This document shows, one piece after another, positions 1 through 8,236 of a stretch of 64,000 bases of DNA. Origin of the DNA: Rhodospirillales bacterium (GTDB taxonomy: Bacteria > Pseudomonadota > Alphaproteobacteria > Rhodospirillales > Rhodospirillaceae). Every line of letters starts with the position of its first letter. Positions within the stretch are counted from its first letter, which is position 1. The notes under the pieces were generated by a model that made no database searches, had not been told where the DNA came from, and saw only the letters and a list, made by a program, of their open reading frames with translations. A program made the position numbers and the translations under genes. The stretch is taken from assembly GCA_028278135.1 (NCBI GenBank), contig JANQEW010000029.1, positions 62,001-126,000 on the forward strand, given 5' to 3'.

Positions 1-442
1 GTGAGGAAGCTTGCTGTACTCTTTAGAGAGACTGAGCTTCGGCATAGCGCGCCAGTGTTGTCGCCAGCATGTACGAGAGTCCTCTTGCTTTTCAGAAAAG
101 AATTTCCAAGAAAACGCTTTCAGAATATACTTTTTTTAGCAAAAGAACGCTGCGCAGAATGCAGAATAACGTATATTATATTATATATTATAAAAATTTT
201 AGTGAAGAGTATACAAGAGTACACATCGGTACGCCAGCAAACCGCATAGGTCTGCCCTAGCAATACATTGAGAGAGCGAAATAAAATACACCTTGAACAG
301 GTACATGTAAAATTTGTGTGTCAGAGAGCAAAGGGGGGGGGACTGTCTCACGCCTCCATACACATATACACATATTGGACCACGTCTTCCCAACCATAAA
401 AGCCCCAAGATCAATCACAAGGCGTTTATCCTGGCTACCACA
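1..442. other. gene-free left end
   Basis: I see no supported gene here. The open frames present lack a plausible ribosome binding site and resemble no family. The stretch is A/T-rich around 160-220 and carries a run of nine G at 333-341, a slippage-prone tract in noncoding DNA. It lies downstream of the ter cluster on the minus strand and continues off the window edge. Confidence 0.6.
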
Positions 443-1039
443 TCACGATCTTTGTATCGCGGTATGTATGACTGTTGGGTGATCTGTCAATGCGAGCATT
501 GCCCCATCGTGGGGCAAATTACCGTAGCCCCATATAGGACCATCGATTCCAGCAAGCCACTCCCGGACCCTTCGGGCCTTTTCTACTCCTGTACAGGAAG
601 CGGTCATCATTTCTCCAGTCAATACGTCCCCATCGACACCAATCTCTGTTGCGAGTAAGCCGTCAACAGAGATTCCTTTCATCTCAAGGAGAGCGGAGAC
701 ATAGACTGACAAGCTACCTGTCGCTACGAGAACGTGACACCCTTCATCCTTATGCCTGCTCAGGGCCTCTGTAGTTCTACCTATCCAGTGAAGGCGCGTA
801 AAGACACGTTCAGCAGCCTGCCATGCTTGGGTCAGAGTTTTCCCCACCAGGGCTCTGCGAATGACTTCAGCGCGAAAAATATCAAAACGACGCCCATTCA
901 TAACCGTTTTCACCCCAGCGAGACAGCAAGCGGACGCAAAAGCTTTCTTTCCAGCAATCGCACACAAAAACATTGCCATGCTCTCTTGGTGAATGAGAGT
1001 CCTATCAAAATCAAAAACTGCCACACCAGCAGTATCCAT
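443..1039 (-). CDS. HAD-superfamily hydrolase, subfamily IB (phosphoserine phosphatase-like)
   Basis: This is a predicted cytoplasmic phosphatase of about 198 residues. The N-terminus carries the HAD motif I, FDFDRTL (residues 9-15), whose first Asp is the nucleophile and second the general acid. A later VATGSLSVYV segment fits motif II, and the C-terminal GYGNLPHDGAML fits motif III/IV with its acidic Mg2+ ligands. The length and cap fit the IB group that includes SerB-like enzymes, but the substrate is unknown. I chose the ATG at 1039 because the HAD fold begins directly after it and a GAGAG stretch precedes it. The open frame extends further upstream into terC. The gene is the last of the ter cluster, 37 bp after terC. 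HAD enzymes occur in ter stress clusters, so a role in a nucleotide or metabolite step of that response is an inference. Confidence 0.75.
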   Translation of the reverse strand: MDTAGVAVFDFDRTLIHQESMAMFLCAIAGKKAFASACCLAGVKTVMNGRRFDIFRAEVIRRALVGKTLTQAWQAAERVFTRLHWIGRTTEALSRHKDEGCHVLVATGSLSVYVSALLEMKGISVDGLLATEIGVDGDVLTGEMMTASCTGVEKARRVREWLAGIDGPIWGYGNLPHDGAMLALTDHPTVIHTAIQRS

Positions 1040-1076
1040 ACAGTTCTCTCGCTTATTGTTGCGCTTGCCAATGCCT

Positions 1077-2144
1077 TCAGGCAGCGGTGCGCCCGTCTGG
1101 TTCATCGTTCCGGCCCTTTCTGTCTGTCCTATCTGTCCAGACAAGTGAGGCAATCACACCAGTCGTGAGTGTGCAGAGAATCACCAAAAGGCTTGTATTT
1201 GGACTAATGTGGAGAAAATCCCAGCCGAAAACGTGTTCACCGGATTGGAGGGCGAGCTTGAATGCGATGAAGAACAGTAGAGCAACTACTGATTGCTCTA
1301 GATACACAAGATATCTTGTCAGAGCGGCAAGTACAAAGTAAAGTGAGCGGAGTCCAAGAATAGCAAAAATCATTGCAGCATATACCAGTAACGGCTCTTG
1401 TGTCACGGCGATAACGGCAGGAACGGAGTCAAATGCAAACATGACATCAGAGGTCTCAATAGTCATGAGACAGAGAAAAGCAGGCGTGGCAAACACGATT
1501 GAGCTCCGGCTGCCGGAGAGCTGCTGTTTCAGTGCAGGGTCTGACCTCGTCAGATTTATCACCACAGCTCGTTTTACGAAAAACTTTCTTGCATAAAGAC
1601 GCGGAAAGATTGGTATCATTTTTTTTGTCAATTTTACAGACCAGTGAGATGAGTAGTCTGTGAGCATTGTGTCCTTATGCTTGCCCAAAGTGAAAAGAAT
1701 CTTCCAGCCAGACCATGCCACGATAGCGGCAAATAAGAAGCCAACCCATGATGTCAGATGGAAAAGCCCTGTGCCAGCCGCGACAAAGAGAGCGCGGAAA
1801 ACAAGCGCACCCATGATGCCCCAGTAAAGAATTCTGTGCTGCAATGCACCTCTAATGCCGAAGGATGTAAAGATAGCCATGAAAACGACTAGGTTGTCTA
1901 CGGATAGAGATTTTTCTAAGGCAAAGCCGGCCAGATAGAGATCGGCCCACTGTTTGTCGAACCTCATCCAAAGATAGCCGTAGAAAGCAAGGGCAAGGCC
2001 AATCCAAAACGCAGACCAAAGACTAGAGTCCAGGATGGAAATATCCTTTGTTTGCCTATGAACAAAAAGGTCCATAAAGACTGAGATGCCTATGGCCATG
2101 ACGAAAAAAAAGATCGTCTCAATTGGAAAGCCAAAGTGACCCAT
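1077..2144 (-). CDS. terC: TerC/Alx-family integral membrane protein
   Basis: TerC proteins are multi-pass inner-membrane proteins linked to tellurite resistance, envelope metal handling and, for Alx, manganese export. This 355-residue copy has a run of about eight to nine hydrophobic segments. It also shows the family signature SLSVDNLVVFMAIF, with its membrane Asp-Asn, and a second conserved motif, IETSDVMFAFDSVPAVIAVT. The cytoplasmic loop with KHKDTMLTDYSSHWSVK is typical of the family. I chose the ATG at 2144 because a CGGGG stretch precedes it, while the in-frame start 18 bp earlier has no ribosome binding site. It sits between terB and a HAD phosphatase, and known TerB-TerC association fits this neighbourhood. 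The metal or stress handled cannot be told from sequence. Confidence 0.9.
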   Translation of the reverse strand: MGHFGFPIETIFFFVMAIGISVFMDLFVHRQTKDISILDSSLWSAFWIGLALAFYGYLWMRFDKQWADLYLAGFALEKSLSVDNLVVFMAIFTSFGIRGALQHRILYWGIMGALVFRALFVAAGTGLFHLTSWVGFLFAAIVAWSGWKILFTLGKHKDTMLTDYSSHWSVKLTKKMIPIFPRLYARKFFVKRAVVINLTRSDPALKQQLSGSRSSIVFATPAFLCLMTIETSDVMFAFDSVPAVIAVTQEPLLVYAAMIFAILGLRSLYFVLAALTRYLVYLEQSVVALLFFIAFKLALQSGEHVFGWDFLHISPNTSLLVILCTLTTGVIASLVWTDRTDRKGRNDEPDGRTAA

Positions 2145-2180
2145 AGAAACATCCCCGTACATTTGAGAAGAGTGACATGT

Positions 2181-2633
2181 TTAAAGGTTGAAGTCCGCCG
2201 TATTAAGTCCGAGCTCGGAACACATGCGACGCACGATAGCCCGCTCATTTTTGTCAAAATCGCCATCTGATGCACCAATTGCACAGCAAACTCTGACGAG
2301 AAGTTGAGCTTGTGGTTTGCCACGGAATTTATGTATTGCCTGCATGACTTCGCCCGTTCCAATGGCCGAGTCGAATTCAAACTTTTCAACGTACTTTTGA
2401 AATAACTTAATCACATCGTTCTGATTAAAAACCTTGAGCTGCTCTGATGTTTTCAGATAACCCATCATTTTTTGCTTTTCTTCAGAAGAGATATGGCCGT
2501 CGGCATAAGCGACCATGGCACAACCTGCCACCACGGCTTCAAGCAGATCTTTCGATTTAAATCGAATAATCTCGGCACTAAGCGCGTCTCTGGCGTCTGT
2601 AACGTTTTTTTTTAGCCAGTCAGTGAACGACAT
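2181..2633 (-). CDS. terB: TerB-family tellurite resistance protein
   Basis: This is a small helical cytoplasmic protein (150 residues) of the TerB family, which binds metal ions and is thought to work at the membrane with TerC. Two acidic helix-turn patches are visible, AYADGHISSEEK and GASDGDFDKNER. These are the two repeated TerB/TerY-like metal-binding segments. The protein begins MSFTDWLKK, as canonical TerB proteins do. The ATG at 2633 follows a strong GGGGAAAG site and was preferred over a longer frame without one. It lies directly upstream of terC and downstream of two terD-family genes, so the order matches a trimmed ter operon lacking terA, terE and terF. Confidence 0.9.
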   Translation of the reverse strand: MSFTDWLKKNVTDARDALSAEIIRFKSKDLLEAVVAGCAMVAYADGHISSEEKQKMMGYLKTSEQLKVFNQNDVIKLFQKYVEKFEFDSAIGTGEVMQAIHKFRGKPQAQLLVRVCCAIGASDGDFDKNERAIVRRMCSELGLNTADFNL

Positions 2634-2792
2634 AGGCTTTCCCCTTTTCCCCAAATTCTTCTCCCCAAAAGCATCCCAGCGGAGATGCTCTAACTGAGGC
2701 ACCTTCCTCGAAGCCAGAACACATGCCGCCGGGCCAGGCACATGAGCTCACCCCGCCAGCTACCAGAGGAAGAGCTAGGAGACCTTATTACA

Positions 2793-3374
2793 TTAAAGGA
2801 CCGCTTGGATGGCTGGCATCATATCGTGGAAAGTTCTGCCGTTTGTCCTCTCACCAATCGCATGAATTTTCCACTCCTCATTATGTCTGTAAATCTTTGT
2901 CATGATACAGCCTGTATGTGGACCAGAATCGCTCAGATTAAAGACGGTCAGTTCTTTTCCAGAAACATCGTCAACCACCCGACATCGCGCATTGGCAACA
3001 TTATCAAAAGTTTGGCCCTGGAAGGAAGTGACTGTGAAGACAAGAGATTTGATAGATGTTGGAAGCCTCGCCAAATCGACCTTGATTATTTCATCGTCTC
3101 CATCGCCTGCACCAGTCAGGTTATCACCTGTGTGCACAATCGCTCCATTCATACCATGGAGTTGGCGAAACCATATCTCATCTATCAGTTGGCCGACCTC
3201 ATTAAAGACTAGACAAGAAGCATCAAGATCTATCTCTGGATTCCCGCGCAGCAAACCACCCAAAAAGCCCCTCTTTCTAGCAACATCCCAGCCAAGGCCC
3301 ATAAAGATACGTGATAAGACTGCGCCATCCTTAAACAAACTGACCCGCTGGCCCTTTGTCAGAGAGACTGTCAT
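2793..3374 (-). CDS. TerD-family calcium-binding stress protein (second copy, TerZ-like)
   Basis: TerD-family proteins are cytoplasmic Ca2+-binding beta-sandwich proteins of the Ter stress response. This 193-residue member starts MTVSLTKGQRVSL and carries the family Ca2+ loop GDNLTGAGDGDDE (about residues 83-95). Compared with its neighbour it has a longer, basic insertion (VARKRGFLGGLLRGN) before the DLDAS strand, and its second half is more divergent, as in TerZ-like paralogues. I chose the ATG at 3374 because a GGAG site precedes it. The gap to the upstream terD-like gene is 13 bp, so the two are almost certainly co-transcribed. They look like an old tandem paralogue pair. Partner and ligand are not determined by sequence. 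Confidence 0.88.
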   Translation of the reverse strand: MTVSLTKGQRVSLFKDGAVLSRIFMGLGWDVARKRGFLGGLLRGNPEIDLDASCLVFNEVGQLIDEIWFRQLHGMNGAIVHTGDNLTGAGDGDDEIIKVDLARLPTSIKSLVFTVTSFQGQTFDNVANARCRVVDDVSGKELTVFNLSDSGPHTGCIMTKIYRHNEEWKIHAIGERTNGRTFHDMMPAIQAVL

Positions 3375-3387
3375 AGGAAAGTCTCCA

Positions 3388-3966
3388 TTAACTAACGTTG
3401 ACGCCGAAGTTCTTTGCAAGCGGACCAAGACCGCCAGCAAAGCCCTGACCTATGGCTTTAAACTTCCACTGGCCACCGTGCCGGTATAGTTCCCCAAAAA
3501 TCATGGCCGTTTCAACAGAGTAATCTTCAGATAGGTCATAACGGGTGACTTCCTTGCCATCAACCTTGTTCACGACGCGAACATAGGCATTGTTCACCTG
3601 ACCAAAAGTCTGCTTGCGTATTTCAGCTTCGTGGATTGTAACAGAGAAGGCAATCTTCTGGACGGCAGCTGGAACTTGCGAAAGAGTGATGGAGATAATT
3701 TCATCATCGCCTTCGCCTGTTCCAGAAAGATTGTCCCCTTGGTGCACCACTGCGCCATCAGCAGAGACTTTATTATTGTAGAAGATGAAATCTGTGTCAG
3801 AACGGACACTCCCGCCCTCGTACAGCAAGAACGCTGAAGCGTCAAGGTCAAATGCGGAACCCGCTGTAACACGAGCATCCCAGCCTAGGCCAACATCAAT
3901 GGCATTGAGGCCGGGTACCTCCTTGCTGAGGGAGATGTTCTCACCTTTCGATAAGGAAACAGTCAT
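3388..3966 (-). CDS. terD: TerD-family calcium-binding stress protein
   Basis: This 192-residue protein is close in length and sequence to canonical TerD/TerE. It starts [16 protein letters not shown], contains GLGWDAR and [10 protein letters not shown], and has the acidic Ca2+-binding loop [13 protein letters not shown]. These residues in TerD coordinate two calcium ions and stabilise the beta-sandwich. The start is supported by an AAGGAT site upstream. It is the first gene of the five-gene minus-strand cluster terD, terD-like, terB, terC, HAD phosphatase, and its promoter should lie in 3967-4203. The family is linked to tellurite resistance, phage inhibition and oxidative or envelope stress. 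Which of these applies here is not visible. Whether to call it TerD or TerE is a matter of convention. Confidence 0.9.
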   Translation of the reverse strand: MTVSLSKGENISLSKEVPGLNAIDVGLGWDARVTAGSAFDLDASAFLLYEGGSVRSDTDFIFYNNKVSADGAVVHQGDNLSGTGEGDDEIISITLSQVPAAVQKIAFSVTIHEAEIRKQTFGQVNNAYVRVVNKVDGKEVTRYDLSEDYSVETAMIFGELYRHGGQWKFKAIGQGFAGGLGPLAKNFGVNVS

Positions 3967-4067
3967 TAGAGAAATCCTTCAAATAATTAAAAAAAGTTGA
4001 AAGAATCTTGCAAAAAGCATTCCAACACGATCTTCAGCCTAGCTGAATGGGAATTTTGCGCACCTGA

Positions 4068-4097
4068 GGTAGGCAAGTCAAGGGTAGGCAAGTCAAG
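4068..4097. repeat. 15-bp exact tandem duplication
   Basis: Two perfect adjacent copies of a 15-bp unit (4068-4082 and 4083-4097, starting ggtaggcaag) lie between terD and the protease gene, in the probable terD promoter region. It is one of many similar short duplications in the window. Confidence 0.9.
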
Positions 4098-4203
4098 CTG
4101 CCATCGAGGAGGTCTTCTTTTGGAGACTGTCATCACGTCTCAAGCCTTCTCAAGCGAGATGACAGACGAGACAATCTTCTGGAAATGGAATTTCTTGTGT
4201 ATT

Positions 4204-5673
4204 TTATCTCTGTGTGTTCTCTTTCTGAGAGATCCTTATGGGTACAAACCGTAACCGCCCTCTGTTGGTAATGAGCAGAAGAACAGTCTTGCGGCGCGAT
4301 TTAAGCGCTGTCTCCACGTGCCAGCGCACATCTGCTAGAGTTGTGACCTCGTTCTGATTTATTTCTACGATAACATCTCCCGGATACAAGCCTTTCTCAC
4401 TGGCATCAGAGTTGACATCTACGCCTGTCACCACAACACCACGAAGGTCTTCCGGAACTGCGTATTGGCGGCGAGTTTCTGCCGAGAGAGGCGCAAGGGT
4501 TAAACCAAGTTCAGCGATTCTTGTCCGGCCACCCGGGCCAACTCCTCCACTTTGAGAAGATTCATCCCTTGACACACCTTCATTTTGATGTTCTCCTTCA
4601 GCCATTTCACCCACTACTACATGGAATATACGTTCTTTACCACTACGAAAAATAGTTACATCTACGGTTTTTCCACTTGGAGTTTCTGCTACTAATCGTG
4701 GTAAACGACGATAATCCTCAACAACATGACCATCAAACGTTAAGGCCACATCACCAGCTTTTATACCAGCTCTTGCTGCAGGACTGTTGCCAAGAACGCT
4801 TGCGACAAGAGCCCCACCAGGTTTTGACAATCCAAGACTTTCTGCAATTTCCTCTGTGACCTCTTGGATGTGAACACCAATTCTACCTCTACGTGTTCTT
4901 CCATACTGACGAAGATCGGCTACTACCAGTCCAGCAAGATTAGATGGTATGGCGAATCCTATGCCGATATTACCACCAGTACGTGAATAAATAGCAGTAT
5001 TAATCCCAATGACCTGCCCATCCGTATTAAAAAGTGGGCCTCCAGAGTTACCCAAGTTGATAGCTGCATCTGTTTGAAAAAAGTCATCATAGGGACCATT
5101 ACGCAGATCACGTGCTCTGGCTGAAATGATACCAGCTGTCACTGACCCCCCTAGACCATAGGGGTTCCCGATAGCAAGGACCCAATCACCAACACGTACT
5201 CTATCAGAGTCTCCAAAAGACACGAACGGTAGAGGAATCTCCGGCTCGACTCTGAGCAAGGCCAGATCTGTCTTGCTATCTTTGCCGATGACTTTAGCCT
5301 TGAGAGAAGTGTTATCGTGCAAGAGAACCGTTATTTCAACAGCATCAGCAATGACATGACTGTTAGTCACAATGTAACCACTTGAATCGATGATAAACCC
5401 AGAACCTAGTGAGGTGGCTTTGCGTGATGGCTGGTCAGAACGGTGACGATCAAAGAATTCACGGAAGAAATCCTCGAACGGGGAACCGGGTGGGAATTCC
5501 GGTATATCAAAAGAACGTTCTGCAACAGCCTGTGTGGTCGAGATATTGACTACTGCTGGTGATAGAATCGCTGCTAGCTCAGCAAAACTATCTATAGTTG
5601 TATTAGCAAACAAAATACCATTAAAACTAGACAATATAAATAATATAATTAAACCAAAGACTGCGCTAAGCAT
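4204..5673 (-). CDS. degP: periplasmic Do/DegP-family serine protease with two PDZ domains
   Basis: This is an envelope protein quality-control protease and chaperone of the HtrA/Do family, 489 residues. A hydrophobic signal segment occupies residues 4-22. The trypsin-like domain shows the catalytic triad: His106 in TNSHVI, Asp136 in KTDLALL and Ser210 in GNSGGPL. Two PDZ-like domains follow (about residues 260-340 and 390-475), with peptide-binding substrate loops such as GALVASVLGNSPAARAG. The length matches MucD/DegQ-type enzymes. It lies downstream of hflK-hflC on the same strand, a common alphaproteobacterial order, after a 319-bp gap. The N-terminal 30 codons are more A/T-rich than the rest. 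The exact name (DegP, DegQ or MucD) cannot be settled by reading alone. Confidence 0.93.
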   Translation of the reverse strand: MLSAVFGLIILFILSSFNGILFANTTIDSFAELAAILSPAVVNISTTQAVAERSFDIPEFPPGSPFEDFFREFFDRHRSDQPSRKATSLGSGFIIDSSGYIVTNSHVIADAVEITVLLHDNTSLKAKVIGKDSKTDLALLRVEPEIPLPFVSFGDSDRVRVGDWVLAIGNPYGLGGSVTAGIISARARDLRNGPYDDFFQTDAAINLGNSGGPLFNTDGQVIGINTAIYSRTGGNIGIGFAIPSNLAGLVVADLRQYGRTRRGRIGVHIQEVTEEIAESLGLSKPGGALVASVLGNSPAARAGIKAGDVALTFDGHVVEDYRRLPRLVAETPSGKTVDVTIFRSGKERIFHVVVGEMAEGEHQNEGVSRDESSQSGGVGPGGRTRIAELGLTLAPLSAETRRQYAVPEDLRGVVVTGVDVNSDASEKGLYPGDVIVEINQNEVTTLADVRWHVETALKSRRKTVLLLITNRGRLRFVPIRISQKENTQR

Positions 5674-5992
5674 TGACTACCTGCAACGCTCGCCATGATC
5701 CACGGCTGGAGACCATAGCCTCCACGGCCTCGTAAACCGTGTCACACACCTCTCAAGCATGTAGGCCGAAAAAGCTGTGATTGCAACGAAAACGTCTCTT
5801 CCCACCAGACAGGTTCGTTGCTGAACACGGCTGTCCCTCCAGAAAGACCCAGGAGATAACAGAGAAAAATTTTTTCCTCAGTAACTCAGTAACGTAACTG
5901 ATTCTCTCCCTGCTTCTCTTTAACTGATTCTCTCGCAGGAGGTACTGCCAGGAGGTACTGGTACTGTACTGCAACTGCAGAAGACCCCTTTT
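5674..5992. other. gap between degP and hflC with short direct repeats
   Basis: No gene is supported here. A 73-codon open frame on the minus strand has no family resemblance. The segment 5878-5970 is built of short near-repeats (ctgattctct twice, caggaggtact twice, actcagtaac-like), the same microduplication style seen elsewhere. The degP promoter must lie here if degP is not read through from hflKC. Confidence 0.5.
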
Positions 5993-6883
5993 TCATTTTC
6001 CAGCTGCACGGCGGGGGGTTGCTGCTATGTTCAGATAGCGTAGTAAGTGGGAGCTAGGCGACAGGACCCATGTTGCCTCTCCTAAAGAGGACCGGTAGAA
6101 TTGAAGAGCTCTATAGAAATCATAAAAGTGCACATCACGGCTGTTAGCTTCTGCCCATATTCTAAAGGCCTCGGCTTCGCCTTCTCCTCTCAGAAACTGA
6201 GCTTTTTTTTGTGCTTCGGCAAGCAGCACAACTTTCTCACGGTCAGCTCTGGAACGTATTTGCTGGGCCAGTTCTTGTCCTTGCGCACGAGCTTCACGAG
6301 CTTCACGCTCACGTTCTGATTTCATTCTCGCATAAATCGCCTGGCTCGTTTCCTCAGGAAGATCTGCACGTCTAATACGCACATCCGTCACATCTACTCC
6401 TAAAGCTTGTGCCTCATCATTTACCCGCTCGCGAATTTGATTCATAATAGCATCCCGTTCTGCCGACAAGAGTGTCGGCAGGGTGACATTACCGAGTACA
6501 CGTCGCATCGTAGAAATTACGATGGCTCCTAGTCTTGAGCGCGCTTGCGTTTCGCTATTAACAGTCTTATAAAAATTAAGAGGATCGGCAATACGAAACC
6601 GCGTAAAGGTATTCACTTCTATTCTTTTCTGATCTGCAAGAATTACCCGTTCTACTGGAGGATCTAAATCTAATACTCTTTTATCATAAAAAACAATATC
6701 CTGTAATAGTGGTATCTTAAAATGCAACCCGGCCTCTTTGAGGACCCGACGCGGATCACCGAACTGCATAACTATCGCTTGACTTGTTTGGTGAACAACG
6801 AAAAGACTATCGTACAACATGACCAGACATATCATGGTCACGGCACTCATCACTGCTAAAGTATTGCTCAGAATCCTGATCAT
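5993..6883 (-). CDS. hflC: HflC, regulatory subunit of the FtsH protease complex
   Basis: HflC is a band-7/SPFH membrane protein. Together with HflK it forms a periplasmic cage around the FtsH protease and modulates membrane-protein turnover. The 296-residue sequence has an N-terminal membrane anchor (about residues 8-26). The SPFH domain starts at FVVHQTSQAIVMQFG, and a long charged helix around ERVNDEAQALGVDVTDVRIRR and RADREKVVLLAEAQ is typical of HflC. The start codon overlaps the hflK stop by 4 bp, so the two genes are translationally coupled. The family assignment is firm. Nothing in the sequence looks truncated. Confidence 0.95.
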   Translation of the reverse strand: MIRILSNTLAVMSAVTMICLVMLYDSLFVVHQTSQAIVMQFGDPRRVLKEAGLHFKIPLLQDIVFYDKRVLDLDPPVERVILADQKRIEVNTFTRFRIADPLNFYKTVNSETQARSRLGAIVISTMRRVLGNVTLPTLLSAERDAIMNQIRERVNDEAQALGVDVTDVRIRRADLPEETSQAIYARMKSEREREAREARAQGQELAQQIRSRADREKVVLLAEAQKKAQFLRGEGEAEAFRIWAEANSRDVHFYDFYRALQFYRSSLGEATWVLSPSSHLLRYLNIAATPRRAAGK

Positions 6884-8046
6884 CGCCCACCATTCCCAAC
6901 CTGGCCGCCGCCTCGCGAGGGCAATAATGCCGCACCGTTTCTTTCTTCTACTTCTGGCGGCATGCGGCTCACGCCCCGGTTAATTTCCGTAAGCGGCAGG
7001 TATGGTAGCACCCCATGGGTCCCCACCCCATCAACTACGATCTTACCAGAGGCTCCGTGTAAGAGATCCTCCATTGTTTCATAATAGAGCCTACGTTCTG
7101 TCACATCACGATTAGTGGCATAGGCACTGAGAACGGCGAGGAAACGGCTGGCATCTCCTTGCGCCCTGTTCACCACTTCCTCTCTGTACGCCTGTGCCTC
7201 CTGTACTAGTCGCTCGGCTTCGCCGCGGGCGGTAGGAATAATGGAGTTACGATAGGCTTCCGCTTCGTTGCGTAAGCGCTCCCTGTCTGCCTTGGCACGT
7301 TGAACATCATGAAACGCATCTACCACTTCTACAGGTGGATCCACTTTAGCTAACTGTACACGCTTAATACGTATTCCCGCCTGATATTGATCTAACAGTC
7401 TCTGAAGGATTTCCAGACTACGCTGCTCAATGATGTCACGCCCTTCTGTCATTGCTACCTGTATAGGAGTTTGACCAATCACTTCACGCATCACGCTTTC
7501 CGCCGCTACCCGCACAGTGTTGCCCGGATCACGAATGTTGAACAAGAAAGCCGCCGCATCCTTTACATCCCATATAACCGTGAAATCAATGTCAACAGTG
7601 TTTTCATCACCTGTTAGCATGAGGCTTTCCTCTGAGACGTCACGGGGTGATGTGAATCGCCCACGTTGCTCGCTTCTATAGCCTATCTCTATTTGATTTT
7701 CTATTGTCACTTTTGGTTTATAGACAGCTCCAACCGGGGCTGGCAAGTTGTAGTGCAAACCAGGCCCTACATTATCCACATGGCGGCCAAAAATCATCAC
7801 CACGCCCTGCTCATCCGTTTGGACTCTGTAAAAACCACTCACCCCCCACACGAGGAAGCCCAGTACAATAATGACAATAATGCTACGCCCCCCACCGGCG
7901 CCACCTGGCAGAAAGCGCCGGAAACGATCCTGACCCCGACGCAATATCTCTTCGAGATCAAGTGTAGGAGGCCCCCCCCCGGGACCATGTCCCCATGGTC
8001 CCTGTCCACCTCCCCATGGACCACCCCCTGGACCGTTCCAAGACAT
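6880..8046 (-). CDS. hflK: HflK, regulatory subunit of the FtsH protease complex
   Basis: HflK pairs with HflC around FtsH in the inner membrane. The protein has 388 residues. A glycine-, proline- and tryptophan-rich cytoplasmic N-tail (residues 1-27) is followed by an acidic-basic stretch, a transmembrane segment near residues 54-72, the SPFH domain (GFYRVQTDEQGVVMIFGR) and a coiled-coil region rich in A, E and R. The N-tail contains repeated GPWGGG/GPWGHG units, and its coding strand includes a run of nine G (plus-strand C run at 7972-7980). That run is a potential slippage point only 24 codons into the gene. It is the first gene of the hflK-hflC pair and is divergent from mrp, sharing the 190-bp region 8047-8236. 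Confidence 0.95.
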   Translation of the reverse strand: MSWNGPGGGPWGGGQGPWGHGPGGGPPTLDLEEILRRGQDRFRRFLPGGAGGGRSIIVIIVLGFLVWGVSGFYRVQTDEQGVVMIFGRHVDNVGPGLHYNLPAPVGAVYKPKVTIENQIEIGYRSEQRGRFTSPRDVSEESLMLTGDENTVDIDFTVIWDVKDAAAFLFNIRDPGNTVRVAAESVMREVIGQTPIQVAMTEGRDIIEQRSLEILQRLLDQYQAGIRIKRVQLAKVDPPVEVVDAFHDVQRAKADRERLRNEAEAYRNSIIPTARGEAERLVQEAQAYREEVVNRAQGDASRFLAVLSAYATNRDVTERRLYYETMEDLLHGASGKIVVDGVGTHGVLPYLPLTEINRGVSRMPPEVEERNGAALLPSRGGGQVGNGGR

Positions 8047-8236
8047 GAACTGTTCTCTCCTCTACAGAAAGTGACGGAGACTCTCTTTTGCAAATCTGCC
8101 AGAGAAATAAGCTTGCATGTATATTATATACACTACGCGACTCAGATGTGCCTAGATGAAATACAATTCCAGACGGAATACAATTCCACACCGGATAAAC
8201 AGATGAAATATTTGCATGAGTCAGGAGCTTTCAAGA

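Noticed and set aside
1..249. GTG-initiated 82-codon frame at the left edge
   Set aside because: No ribosome site, odd composition (Arg/Ile/Lys-rich from A/T-rich DNA) and no family resemblance.
5753..5974. 73-codon minus-strand frame between degP and hflC
   Set aside because: Built largely from short repeats and has no family features.
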